A DNA stretch of 64,000 nt. Origin: Nitrospinaceae bacterium (GTDB lineage Bacteria > Nitrospinota > Nitrospinia > Nitrospinales > VA-1). Each line of letters begins with the position of its first letter. Positions within the stretch are counted from its first letter, which is position 1. Below are positions 48,522 through 57,166 of the stretch, in pieces. The notes beneath the pieces are model-generated. The model did no database searches. It saw only the letters and a program-made list of their open reading frames with translations, and had not been told where the DNA came from. A program made the translations under genes and the position numbers. The stretch lies in contig JAJDAZ010000012.1 in NCBI GenBank assembly GCA_029261595.1, positions 16,588 to 80,587 on the forward strand, written 5' to 3'.

Positions 48522-49442
48522 TCAGGAAACCATAACTTCAATCCGATGAATCCCGGAAGTGCCGGAAGGGAAGGGGTCGCGCAGATCGTCTTGTTGCAGG
48601 CCGCTGTATTGGTCCGCCGCGCGCACGGCGATGCGGGTGCGTCCGGGTTTGTGGAAGGTGCAGGGAAATTTCCAGAACACCCACGTATAGGGAGATAGCG
48701 GTTTTTCCAGGTCGGCCAAAGCCCAGGTTTTTTCTCCGTCGATGGAGACCTGCACGTATTGAATCCCCCGGTCGCCGGCAAAGGCGATTCCCCGAATAAC
48801 GGTTTGCCGGGAGCGCAACACCTCGTTATTCTCCGGCAGGTCGATGCGTGAAATGATTTTCACCTTGGCCTGTTTGGACCATCCTTTTTTATGCCAGTAA
48901 CCTTTTGGCCGGTGGTTGGCCACCTCGATTTCCTTGATCCACTTCATCTGTTTGATGCCATAGAGTCCAGGGATCAACAGGCGCAGGGGATAGCCGTGAT
49001 TGAGCGTCAGGGGTTGCCCGTTCATTTTAGTGGCGAGCAGGGCTCCGGGATGCCTGGCCTTTCTGAGCGGGATACTTTCGAAATAACCGTCTTCGGCTCT
49101 TATAATGAGCGTGTTGGAAAAAAAATGCGGATCGGCTTCGTCGATCAGGTCTTTCAAGGGGATTCCTTGCCATTCCGCGTTGCCGATGGCGCGTCCGCCT
49201 ACAGGGTTGCCGATGCAGTTCAAGGTGATGATGCGTTTGACGGAAGGGCGGGCAAGAATCTGCCGGTAATTGAGCGTTAAGGGATGATCAACTTTTCCCT
49301 TGACCGTCAATTGCCAGCGGTCCGCTCCCTGTCGCAAGGACTTTGGCGGACCGGAGTAATCTTCGATGTAGAATTCTTCAACCGGAGTGATGGGCAGAGG
49401 GAGCCTGCGCGTCTTGAACACACGCGGAACCATATCCGCCAA
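48522..49442 (-). CDS. Sulfite oxidase-family molybdopterin oxidoreductase (N terminus probably shifted)
   Basis: The molybdenum-ligand cysteine is in TLNCIGNPVGG near residue 78, with HGYPLRLLIPGLYGIKQMKWI as the family's second signature and a C-terminal immunoglobulin-like dimerisation domain (VSIDGEKTWALADL). The visible frame starts at TTG 49442. In-frame codons upstream read a signal-anchor (LLFFGLLFLLALPFKVLAD) but have no start codon before a stop, while an ATG at 49513 in another frame reads MNRSRFYV; a one-base shift near 49485-49495 would join them. Probably membrane-anchored and periplasmic. Electron acceptor unknown. Confidence 0.8.
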   Translation of the reverse strand: MADMVPRVFKTRRLPLPITPVEEFYIEDYSGPPKSLRQGADRWQLTVKGKVDHPLTLNYRQILARPSVKRIITLNCIGNPVGGRAIGNAEWQGIPLKDLIDEADPHFFSNTLIIRAEDGYFESIPLRKARHPGALLATKMNGQPLTLNHGYPLRLLIPGLYGIKQMKWIKEIEVANHRPKGYWHKKGWSKQAKVKIISRIDLPENNEVLRSRQTVIRGIAFAGDRGIQYVQVSIDGEKTWALADLEKPLSPYTWVFWKFPCTFHKPGRTRIAVRAADQYSGLQQDDLRDPFPSGTSGIHRIEVMVS

Positions 49443-49546
49443 AACTTTGAAAGGGAGGGCCAGCAGAAATAGAAGGCCAAAAAACAGAAGACGTAAAACC
49501 GCGACCGGTTCATTTTCGCAGGCAGGAGAGGCTCACTGGGTTCCTG

Positions 49547-50530
49547 TTATCCGCAACAGGAATCAGAATCGGGCGACTCGGCGGGTGTTTCGGACTCATG
49601 GTCGGTCACGATGAAGTGCGCCGAGTAGGGCGACGTTTGCATGAGCTGGGCCAGGCTTTCGTCCACATCCACGGCAACGCCCACGGGGTAGGTGTTGCCA
49701 TTGTGGGTGATGGCGTCGAACGGACCGGCATAGGTCGCGGTGAAATCACTGCAACAGGAAGCGGTTTCAGGCTCGGCGGATTTGCAGGCTTCCAGAGTGT
49801 AAGAATAAAATTTAACGTCTTCGACAATTTTCCAGAGATAGTCTTTTTTGATCTGGAACCCGTGAAAGCCGTGGGGCCGGGCGGCTTCGAGGAATTCACT
49901 CAAGGTCAAAGCGCCGGAAATGCACTCGCCCCACAATTCCTTGTGGTTGCGCATTTCTTCGGGGACTTCCTTTTCGGAAATAATATCGGCGATGACAAAC
50001 CGGCCTCCCGGCTTCAGAATGCGGTTGATTTCCTCAAACACTTCTTTTTTATTGGTGGACAGGTTGATCACGCAGTTGGAAGTCACCAGATCCACGGACT
50101 GGTCTTGTAGAGGAATGGCTTCCAGAAATCCCTTTTTAAATTCCACATTGTTGTAGCCAAGATTTTCAGCGACACGGAGGGCGTTTTTTTGCGCGACTTT
50201 CAGCATCTCATCGGTCATGTCGATGCCGAAAACGTTGCCGGAGGGGCCGACCAGTTTGGCCGCGATGAAACAGTCGATGCCGCCGCCGGAGCCGAGGTCC
50301 ACAACCGTCTCGCCCTGCCGGATATTGGCGCGGTTCACGGGACTGCCGCAACCGTAGGAAATTTCCCGGACTTCTTCGGGGATGTGCGAAAGGTCTTGAG
50401 GGTCGTATTGCGTGGGACAGCACAGACTCTCCTGGCTGGCGAGAGCCGCATTTGAATAAAAACTGCGGACATCTTCCCTTGAAACGTCTTTCTTGTCCTC
50501 TGCGTCACAACACGATCTACTTTCGTTCAT
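49547..50530 (-). CDS. arsM: ArsM-like arsenite methyltransferase
   Basis: SAM motif VVDLGSGGGIDCF at about residue 77, the family signature TSNCVINLSTNKKEVF, and conserved cysteines at SLCCPTQYD, NCVIN and GECISGA match the arsenite methyltransferase family. The N- and C-terminal CC pairs (SRSCCDAE, DSCCG) are also typical. It adds methyl groups to As(III) to make volatile or exportable species; a related role cannot be excluded. It follows an ECF sigma/anti-sigma pair on the same strand. Confidence 0.85.
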   Translation of the reverse strand: MNESRSCCDAEDKKDVSREDVRSFYSNAALASQESLCCPTQYDPQDLSHIPEEVREISYGCGSPVNRANIRQGETVVDLGSGGGIDCFIAAKLVGPSGNVFGIDMTDEMLKVAQKNALRVAENLGYNNVEFKKGFLEAIPLQDQSVDLVTSNCVINLSTNKKEVFEEINRILKPGGRFVIADIISEKEVPEEMRNHKELWGECISGALTLSEFLEAARPHGFHGFQIKKDYLWKIVEDVKFYSYTLEACKSAEPETASCCSDFTATYAGPFDAITHNGNTYPVGVAVDVDESLAQLMQTSPYSAHFIVTDHESETPAESPDSDSCCG

Positions 50531-50607
50531 TTGCCAGCCCTTTCAAAATTTATTCCCACGAGTGGGATTAATTCCCCGTGGCTCACCACGGCTTTTAAAT
50601 GAAAACC

Positions 50608-50895
50608 TTATTTATTGGCCTCGATCATCTTCTTGATTTTTTCTTTTGATTCCGGAGGCAGGGTTTTGTTTGTATTTACTGGGAAATCTTCCCGGCCCAG
50701 GTTTTTCGACAAGTTTCTAATGGTTTCCAATTGTTCCTTATAATACAGACAAACCTCGCACATGGCCAAATGGATTTTTATCTTCAACCGCTTGACGAAG
50801 GACACCCGGTGATCCATCATTTCCGAAATGAGGGGGGAGGTGTCCTGGCAACTTAATTTAAACAAATTGCACAATGAATTTTTCTTTTTTTCCAT
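50608..50895 (-). CDS. Putative zinc-binding anti-sigma factor
   Basis: This 95-residue protein begins at ATG 50895, 8 bases after the sigma factor stop. CQDTSPLISEMMDHRVS then HLAMCEVCLYYKEQL gives a C-(n)-H-x3-C-x2-C pattern of zf-HC2 anti-sigma domains, though there is no membrane segment. It would bind and hold the upstream ECF sigma factor. A longer frame to 51006 overlaps the sigma gene and is unlikely. Confidence 0.75.
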   Translation of the reverse strand: MEKKKNSLCNLFKLSCQDTSPLISEMMDHRVSFVKRLKIKIHLAMCEVCLYYKEQLETIRNLSKNLGREDFPVNTNKTLPPESKEKIKKMIEANK

Positions 50896-50902
50896 AATTT
50901 CA

Positions 50903-51475
50903 CTATTCCTGCTTTTTTCCGTCAAACCAATGGATTTCCAGGCAATTTTTGAGTTGATTTCTTGCTCGATGCAATATGACCCATAAGTTAGTCGGCTTGA
51001 TATCAAATTCCTTGCAGATTTGTTCTGTGCTCACCCCATCGACCTCCTTGAGAACAAAGATCTGGCGAAATTTATCAGAAAGACCATCGAGGCAGAGCGC
51101 CAGTTTTTCGGTGAGTTCCTGGTTAACCGCCGATTTTTCAGGGTCCAGCCGCCAATTTTGAGGGATTTTTTTCCAATGTCCTGTTGAATCATAATCCGAG
51201 GAGTCGGGATCATCATCGGAAGACATGTCGAAAGACCGGTTTTTTTTGACTTCGCGGAAGTGGTCCAGAATTTTATGTTTGAGAATGCCAAACAGCCAGC
51301 TTTTTTCCGAGGATCGCCCCGCATAAGTATGGGTCGCTTGCAGGGCCGCCACAAAGGTGACCTGCACGATTTCTTCTGCGGCTCCCTGATCCTTGACGCG
51401 GACCAGTGTATAGCGATACATGAGATCCCCATAGAGATCTACCCATTGATTGGTATCGATTTCCTGTTTATTCAT
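50903..51475 (-). CDS. ECF-type RNA polymerase sigma factor
   Basis: A 190-residue ECF sigma: region 2 around YRYTLVRVKDQGAAEEIVQV with SWLFGILKHKILDHFRE, and region 4 around LDGLSDKFRQIFVLKEVDGV then CKEFDIKPTNLWVILHRARNQLK. No signal anchors. It begins the cluster sigma, anti-sigma, arsM, so it may control them in response to a metal or oxidative signal; this is inference. Confidence 0.92.
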   Translation of the reverse strand: MNKQEIDTNQWVDLYGDLMYRYTLVRVKDQGAAEEIVQVTFVAALQATHTYAGRSSEKSWLFGILKHKILDHFREVKKNRSFDMSSDDDPDSSDYDSTGHWKKIPQNWRLDPEKSAVNQELTEKLALCLDGLSDKFRQIFVLKEVDGVSTEQICKEFDIKPTNLWVILHRARNQLKNCLEIHWFDGKKQE

Positions 51476-51550
51476 TCTTCTCGGGATGATTTAATAATAT
51501 TGTTTTGATCTCACGCTTTGGGCTATGAATACATCAATCCGTTGGAGGAG

Positions 51551-52510
51551 TCATCTTACCAGTTTTTCCTTGATTCCGATTTCATAAAATTGCTTTAGAA
51601 AGGATTTAACGATTCTGATGGGATTGAAGGAAATGTCTATAGGAAGTTGGGCCAGTTGGAAATCGGATACTTTGAGGGATTCCAGATCGCTTTCGCCCTG
51701 GAGTTCGATGGCGTTTAATTCGTAAGTTCCATATCCCTTTTGCCGGGCGGCTTCCAATGCATACACCTTTTCCGGCGGGACGCGCACGATTTCCGCGAGC
51801 ACACGGTCCAGCGCCGTCATGTCCTGCCCGGAGGCCAGGATTCCCAGGGGATAAGGTGTGCCGTTGGCGGGGCCCTGCCCCTGCATGGCTTGAATGCCAT
51901 CCACAATCGTCAAGCTGGGGTTGACGTGTCTGGCGATGTCCACCAGCATCCTGCCGAATTTAATTTTATCGTTACCCACCAGACAATGCAGGACGGGTTT
52001 GCGTTTGCCGATGACCAGGCCAAAAAGATTTTTTATGGCCAGGGTCAGCGTCATCTGGCAATGGGATTTGAATTTTGGCAGATTGATGATGTGATCGTAG
52101 TCCATCAAGTTCCCGGCGATTTTGAGATGCAGGATATTTTCTTCGGTCGCAAAATCCACGGGGTCGGAAAGAGGGACGAACTTCACGCCATATTTTTTAA
52201 CCAGAGGGCCATATCCTGCTTTGTGGGCCACGGGGGCCAAACTGCCCAGAGCCGGGCTGTCGCTGATGTCAATGTGGCTTATCGAATGATCCTTTAGAAC
52301 CCGGCAAACCGCTTCAAGAACGACAGGATGAGTGGTGACGCATTGGTCGGGTTTGAAGGCCCGGAGCAGGTTCGGTTTGAGCAGAACTTTTTGTCCTGGC
52401 TGGAAAGACAAGTTCTCTGACGCAAACAAGGCAAAGCTTTCCTGGACGAAGCGTTCCACCGATTCAAGGTCGTAGGATGCTATTTTTTGCAGGAGAATCT
52501 TGGTTTTCAT
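51551..52510 (-). CDS. DUF362 family protein
   Basis: The start at ATG 52510 gives 319 residues. The core segments VLLKPNLLRAFKPDQCVTTH and HIINLPKFKSHCQMTLTLAIKNLFGLVIGKRK match DUF362, a family of unknown function that sometimes carries ferredoxin clusters; none is present here. The longer open frame to 52750 runs into the miaA-transglycosylase gene and is rejected. It follows that gene by 58 bases on the same strand. Confidence 0.82.
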   Translation of the reverse strand: MKTKILLQKIASYDLESVERFVQESFALFASENLSFQPGQKVLLKPNLLRAFKPDQCVTTHPVVLEAVCRVLKDHSISHIDISDSPALGSLAPVAHKAGYGPLVKKYGVKFVPLSDPVDFATEENILHLKIAGNLMDYDHIINLPKFKSHCQMTLTLAIKNLFGLVIGKRKPVLHCLVGNDKIKFGRMLVDIARHVNPSLTIVDGIQAMQGQGPANGTPYPLGILASGQDMTALDRVLAEIVRVPPEKVYALEAARQKGYGTYELNAIELQGESDLESLKVSDFQLAQLPIDISFNPIRIVKSFLKQFYEIGIKEKLVR

Positions 52511-52568
52511 AGCGCTAATTATACTTGGATGGGCGGGAGAAACAACAATCTTTACAGAGAACGCGAGG

Positions 52569-55500
52569 CTATTGGTACAGCAGTTGGTAAACACCGTGGT
52601 TGCGTAAGACGTGTTTGACGTACCGTCTCGTTTCAGGATAAGGAATGGATTCAATAAAAACATCGGGGTCGTCAATGGCACGGAATCGTATGAGCCATTT
52701 TTTAAGAACATGCGGTCCGGCGTTGTAGGAAATGAGCGTGTGAGTGCCATTATTCCCGAACCGTTCTTTCAATTGGCTGAGATATTTGATCCCAAGCTGG
52801 ATGTTGAGATCGGGGTCGTAAAGCAATTCCTCATCGAAAGGTTTTTCGTAAGGGTCCAGGGCATACAGTCGCTTGCCGGTTTCCGGCATGATCTGCATCA
52901 GGCCTCGGGCGCCAGCGGATGATAAAGCCTCAGCTTCGAACAGGCTCTCCTGGCGGATCAGGCCTTTGACAAAATAGGGATCGACATTGTGTTTCTGAGA
53001 AATTTGCTGAATGGTGTCGGCGTGGGCCAGCGGAAAAAAATGTTTCCAGAATTGTTGCGACAGGTTTTTTTCGCCATTTTTGGTTTTATAATTTTTATAT
53101 AAATGCAGAAGCCGAACAGATTGCGTGTAGGCGTTCGCCTGGCTGTACAGGTTGGACAGCCACATCACGCCCGTCAGGTCTTTACGCACAGATTTTTCCA
53201 GATGAAGAATTTCCCATTTTGCGTTTTCATGAAACCCCAACCCGATCATTTCCACCGCCCGCGAATGATGAAACTTTTCCGGAGGAATCAAGGCGCGGTT
53301 CAGCCGAAAGTCGGGGCTTTTTTCGGTTTCTTTAAAGGCGATCTTTTTGACCGTGTAGGGGGATTTCTTTTCGACCGGGATCGGAATTGAATAATTTCCC
53401 AACCGTTCCCCGGCTCTGATTCCGCTGAATGTGTAAGGATAGTTTCGGGCGATATCCATGTAAGTTTTTCGCGCCCCGTCTCCCTTGCCCATTTTTTCGA
53501 GGGATTTGGCCTGCCAGAATAAATTGTATTCAATATAATCTCCTGCGGGATAATGCCGGGCGTTTTCTTTGAACTGGTCGTGGGCCTTCTGGTAATGCCC
53601 CCTGAGGTAATGAATCCATCCCATACGCCATGCGCCGGATTGGGCATAATCGGCGGTTCCGTATTTGCTCACCAGGCGGTTGTATTGTTTGAGGGCTTGC
53701 CCGTATTGTTTTTTACCTTCGTGAATTCGGCCAATGATGAACTGGGATTTTATGGCAATATTGGAAACCTGGTTTTTACCCACGGCCTTTTTGAGATGAT
53801 CGATGGCCTTCCGGTCTTGACCTATATTCCATAAGTGTCGCCCGATTTCATAATGCGCCTCACCCACCCTCCGGTGCCGGGGATATTTTTTTAAAAATGT
53901 TTTGAGCGTCTGGATGGCTTCGGGCCGTTTTCTCAACCCCTTGTAGGCGCGGGCCAGATAGAAATAATATTTTTCCGCCATTTGAGAGGCGGGTTGCAGG
54001 GTTTCCTGGATTTCCGTGACGGCTTGCTCATAACGGACCGCTTTCATTAGTTTTTTAATTCGGCGGGAACGTTCTTTGAGACTCAACGGCAGGGAATCGA
54101 CGTTGGGCAAACTTTCCAGGCGTTTCATTTCCGGAAGCGCCTTTAAAGTGAGGGAATTGGAGGGATGATGGATATAAAGCTTCCGGTACTCAGCGTAGGC
54201 CTCCTTGTGGTTTCCCAATTCCAGGTAAAGTTGCCCCAGCCTGGAAATCATTTCAGGAAGGACCCCTTGAAATTCGCGCAAAGAAGAATTTTTAGAAATA
54301 CGTTTCACTGCTTGTTGGAGAACGTTTACCGCCGCTGTATTTTTCTTCAGAAGGTTTAAGGTTTCCGCGTGCAGGAGTTGGGCCTGGGGATAGGTAACGG
54401 TCTGAGGAAATTTTTTCAGCAATTGTTTGATCTGCTCTAGAGCGGCTTCCATTTGACCGTTTCCGGCATACGCTTTCGCCAGGGAAAAGCGGACGTAATC
54501 TTCAATTTCCGGGTATTCTTTCAGGCTTTTGGAGAATAGCTCAACGGCTTTTTCATGTTTGTTTTCTTTGAGGTGAATATAACCTAAAAGATAACGGGCT
54601 CGCCTGCTCTCTGCCGGATCGGCATTGGCGTTTGTGACGGCGAGAAGGCGATTCCCGGCTTTGGAAAATTTCCCCTGATGAATAAGCCGAACGCCCTCCT
54701 GGAAAGACGATGTGTTGGCCGCCTGACTGAAAGGGGGGTGAGCGAGGCTTAAAACACAGGCCAGGACCCAGGCCGCGGCTTGCGGAAGGCAAGAGAGAAT
54801 TTTATCCCGCAAGGTTTCGGGCGTGTCCACGTTCTCAGCTGTAACCGGGATGGTGTCGGGGACTTTTTTAAACCATGTGATTTGACGTTTGGCATAGTGC
54901 CGTGTGTCGCGCTTGATTTCATAGATCGCCCGATCCAGGGAAATATTTCCTTCCAGATGATCGACCATTTGAGAATACCCTATGCTTTGAAACGGTTTTA
55001 AATTTGTGTCATATCCCTGGGCCATCAGATGCTTCACCTCATCGACCAGGCCCTTATCGATCATTGTGTCCACCCGTTTATTGATTTTGTCATATAGATC
55101 CTGACGGTCCCAGTGGATCAGGAAAGTTTTTATGGGAAATTCATGTGTGGCGGCGGACTCGTTCGCGTGGAACTCAGAGAACTTTCTGCCCGTTTGACGA
55201 TAAACCCCAAGAGCCCGCTCGATGCGCACAGCATCTGTCGGGGTGATGGCGGACGCTGATTTTGGGTCTATCTGTTGCAGTTCCTGATGCATGCACTCTA
55301 TGCCGTGTTGCCGGATTTCGGATTGAATTTTATTTTGAATTTCTTCGGAAATGGGCGCCGCGCAATCGTGGTCCTCGGTCAGCACTTTGATGTAGAGTCC
55401 GGTTCCGCCGACCATGATCGGGATTTTCCCTGCATTCATAATTTTACGCACCTGTTCCAATGCGCGCAATTTAAAGTCAAACGCGTTGAAAGTTTCGTCC

Positions 55501-55700
55501 GGTTCTAGAATATCGATGAGGTGATGGGGAATGCGTTGCCGCACCTCAAGGGAGGGTTTGGCCGTCCCGATATCGAAATATTTATACACCTGCATCGAAT
55601 CGGCGTTGATGATTTCGGTGTTGAGTTTTTCAGCCAAGGCCACCGCAGTATCGCTTTTTTTCGATGTCGTCGGACCCGTCAGTATGATTAAAGGAATCAT
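52569..55700 (-). CDS. miaA: Fusion of tRNA dimethylallyltransferase (MiaA) to a soluble lytic murein transglycosylase
   Basis: Residues 1-295 are MiaA: GPTTSKKSDTAVALAEKL, INADSMQVYKYFDIGTAKPS, VGGTGLYIKVL and the end RHYAKRQITWFKK. Without any stop the frame continues into a signal-peptide-like segment (about 300-330, LPQAAAWVLACVLSLAHP), a TPR-rich helical region (340-880) and an SLT domain with catalytic E918 in RQESLFEAEALSSAGARGLMQ. A TTG at 54812 could start the transglycosylase alone with a proper signal peptide. The MiaA P-loop glycine is replaced by lysine (GPTTSKKS for GPTASGKS). The two activities belong to different compartments, so separate translation is likely. Confidence 0.85.
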   Translation of the reverse strand: MIPLIILTGPTTSKKSDTAVALAEKLNTEIINADSMQVYKYFDIGTAKPSLEVRQRIPHHLIDILEPDETFNAFDFKLRALEQVRKIMNAGKIPIMVGGTGLYIKVLTEDHDCAAPISEEIQNKIQSEIRQHGIECMHQELQQIDPKSASAITPTDAVRIERALGVYRQTGRKFSEFHANESAATHEFPIKTFLIHWDRQDLYDKINKRVDTMIDKGLVDEVKHLMAQGYDTNLKPFQSIGYSQMVDHLEGNISLDRAIYEIKRDTRHYAKRQITWFKKVPDTIPVTAENVDTPETLRDKILSCLPQAAAWVLACVLSLAHPPFSQAANTSSFQEGVRLIHQGKFSKAGNRLLAVTNANADPAESRRARYLLGYIHLKENKHEKAVELFSKSLKEYPEIEDYVRFSLAKAYAGNGQMEAALEQIKQLLKKFPQTVTYPQAQLLHAETLNLLKKNTAAVNVLQQAVKRISKNSSLREFQGVLPEMISRLGQLYLELGNHKEAYAEYRKLYIHHPSNSLTLKALPEMKRLESLPNVDSLPLSLKERSRRIKKLMKAVRYEQAVTEIQETLQPASQMAEKYYFYLARAYKGLRKRPEAIQTLKTFLKKYPRHRRVGEAHYEIGRHLWNIGQDRKAIDHLKKAVGKNQVSNIAIKSQFIIGRIHEGKKQYGQALKQYNRLVSKYGTADYAQSGAWRMGWIHYLRGHYQKAHDQFKENARHYPAGDYIEYNLFWQAKSLEKMGKGDGARKTYMDIARNYPYTFSGIRAGERLGNYSIPIPVEKKSPYTVKKIAFKETEKSPDFRLNRALIPPEKFHHSRAVEMIGLGFHENAKWEILHLEKSVRKDLTGVMWLSNLYSQANAYTQSVRLLHLYKNYKTKNGEKNLSQQFWKHFFPLAHADTIQQISQKHNVDPYFVKGLIRQESLFEAEALSSAGARGLMQIMPETGKRLYALDPYEKPFDEELLYDPDLNIQLGIKYLSQLKERFGNNGTHTLISYNAGPHVLKKWLIRFRAIDDPDVFIESIPYPETRRYVKHVLRNHGVYQLLYQ

Positions 55701-56373
55701 AAATGTGTTTCATTTCTTCCGTGTAGGAGTTTTCGTTTTCGTAAACGTAAAGCGGCGCTTCCACCACGCAGTCGGGCCGGGTGCCTTTGATTCCTTCTAC
55801 CAGGAAAATTTTGGCGTCGGCGTCACGGCTTCCATGAATAAAACGCAAGCGGGTGGGAACCAGCTCCCAGCGTTTCATTTCCGTCAGCGTCTCGTTCAAC
55901 CTGAGAGGTGGATAAGCCAAAGCGATTTTTCCGCCCGGTTTTAACAGGGGGGCGCTGTGCTCCAGAATGGCGGCAAGGTTGAGTAAAATTTCGTGCCTGG
56001 CGATGGCCTTCTCCCCGTTCGGGTTCTTGCGTCCGGTGTCGACTTTCCGGTACGGTGGATTGGAAATGATAAGATCAAAAATTTCCTTCCCCAGAGTGGA
56101 CGCGACCTGCGTAAAATCTCCATGAATCAACTCAATACGATCGGTGAGTCCGTTTTGGTCTATATTTGCCACAGCTAGGTTGTAAAGAGATTCCTGCACC
56201 TCAACGCTGGTGATTTGTAAATCGGGTTGCCGCTTGGTCAAAAGCAGAGGAATGACCCCGCACCCCGTTCCCACATCCAGCACCGAGAACCCCGCCTGCA
56301 GGCGTATGAAGTCCGCCAGCAGAAAGGGCTCGATGGAATACCGGTAACCTTGGATATTTTGTTCGATAATCAT
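55630..56373 (-). CDS. TrmN6/YfiC-like tRNA (adenine-N6)-methyltransferase
   Basis: Motif I is LDVGTGCGVIPLLL near residue 31 and the N6-adenine catalytic motif NPPY lies in LIISNPPYRK near residue 105. The start IIEQNIQGYRYSIEP matches the YfiC group that methylates A37 of tRNA-Val. The last 23 residues overlap the start of miaA by 71 bases, so the P-loop of MiaA and the tail of this protein share DNA. The two genes may be coupled. Confidence 0.85.
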   Translation of the reverse strand: MIIEQNIQGYRYSIEPFLLADFIRLQAGFSVLDVGTGCGVIPLLLTKRQPDLQITSVEVQESLYNLAVANIDQNGLTDRIELIHGDFTQVASTLGKEIFDLIISNPPYRKVDTGRKNPNGEKAIARHEILLNLAAILEHSAPLLKPGGKIALAYPPLRLNETLTEMKRWELVPTRLRFIHGSRDADAKIFLVEGIKGTRPDCVVEAPLYVYENENSYTEEMKHIYDSFNHTDGSDDIEKKRYCGGLG

Positions 56374-56663
56374 ATGGAAAATAGCAAGTAATATCTATAT
56401 ATCTCATTGTAATTTAGCATTTTAACTAAATTCAGCTGAATAGGCAATGGCGTCTTTCTCAACCCGGAATTCTTAAGAGGATTGACATCATGGGAGAGGG
56501 GCATTGAGCGAATGCGAAAAACCTTAAATTTTTGTAAAACCGGGTATTTCATTTGGGGAAACGTTTCTGGTTTTATCGAAAACCCTTGTATTTCCATTCT
56601 TAAAGCTTTTCTTGGCGCTTTCCCACGGACTCGAGCCATAAATCCAGCCAGGAAGATTCGTGA

Positions 56664-56693
56664 TTGCATACACACAACTATTTGTTATATAAT
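56664..56693 (+). promoter_or_regulatory. Sigma-70-like promoter for the small membrane protein
   Basis: TTGCAT (56664-56669), an 18-base spacer and a consensus TATAAT (56688-56693). The start codon is about 80 bases further on. The rest of 56374-56775 shows no gene I can support; an open frame from 56482 continues into the small protein but has no coding character before 56776. Confidence 0.5.
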
Positions 56694-56775
56694 AACTTAT
56701 GCGGAATATATCCGGGTTTTCGCTCGAGATTTTAGCATTGAAAAACGGTTATTATTTTATTGTAGAGGCATCCAT

Positions 56776-57027
56776 ATGGATTTATTTTCTTCCGAACAGA
56801 TTTTGGGAATTTTTCTGTTTATGACGGGGGCGGGCGTCCTGAGTTGGTGCAGTCATTGGGAACGCAGGCAGGAGGAATGGCAGAAGGACCCCAAAAATAA
56901 ATATAGAAGAGTCAAAAGAAAAACCGATTTTGCTCTCCCCACAACTTTTCGCGGAACTATGATGACGATCTCTGGGAGCCTCCTGTCCTTTGTAGGGATC
57001 ACGATGTTCTTTCTGCGCATTTTTTAA
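56776..57027 (+). CDS. Small two-helix membrane protein of unknown function
   Basis: ATG 56776 has AGAGG 8 bases upstream and encodes 83 residues: a hydrophobic helix (about 8-24), a charged loop (SHWERRQEEWQKDPKNKYRR), and a second helix (about 60-80). No family is recognised. It stands alone in its direction, convergent with the AstE-like pair. Confidence 0.6.
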   Translation: MDLFSSEQILGIFLFMTGAGVLSWCSHWERRQEEWQKDPKNKYRRVKRKTDFALPTTFRGTMMTISGSLLSFVGITMFFLRIF

Positions 57028-57166
57028 TCTGCCACTGCGTGGGACGGAGAATATCAGGATGAAAATTCTGCCCACTACAGGATTTAGTCAGCCGTGAACC
57101 CATCGCGCGTGAATATTCGACCCTGCCCTCAGGCGGGCTCAGGCGGGCGGTACGCGGGCCGCAAAA

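Noticed and set aside
50896..51006. N-terminal extension of the anti-sigma factor
   Set aside because: It lies inside the sigma factor gene; the ATG at 50895 follows the sigma stop by 8 bases.
52511..52750. N-terminal extension of the DUF362 protein
   Set aside because: It overlaps the 3' end of the miaA-transglycosylase gene; the ATG at 52510 gives the normal family start.
56482..56775. Long N-terminal extension of the small two-helix protein
   Set aside because: The sequence before 56776 has no family character and contains the likely promoter.
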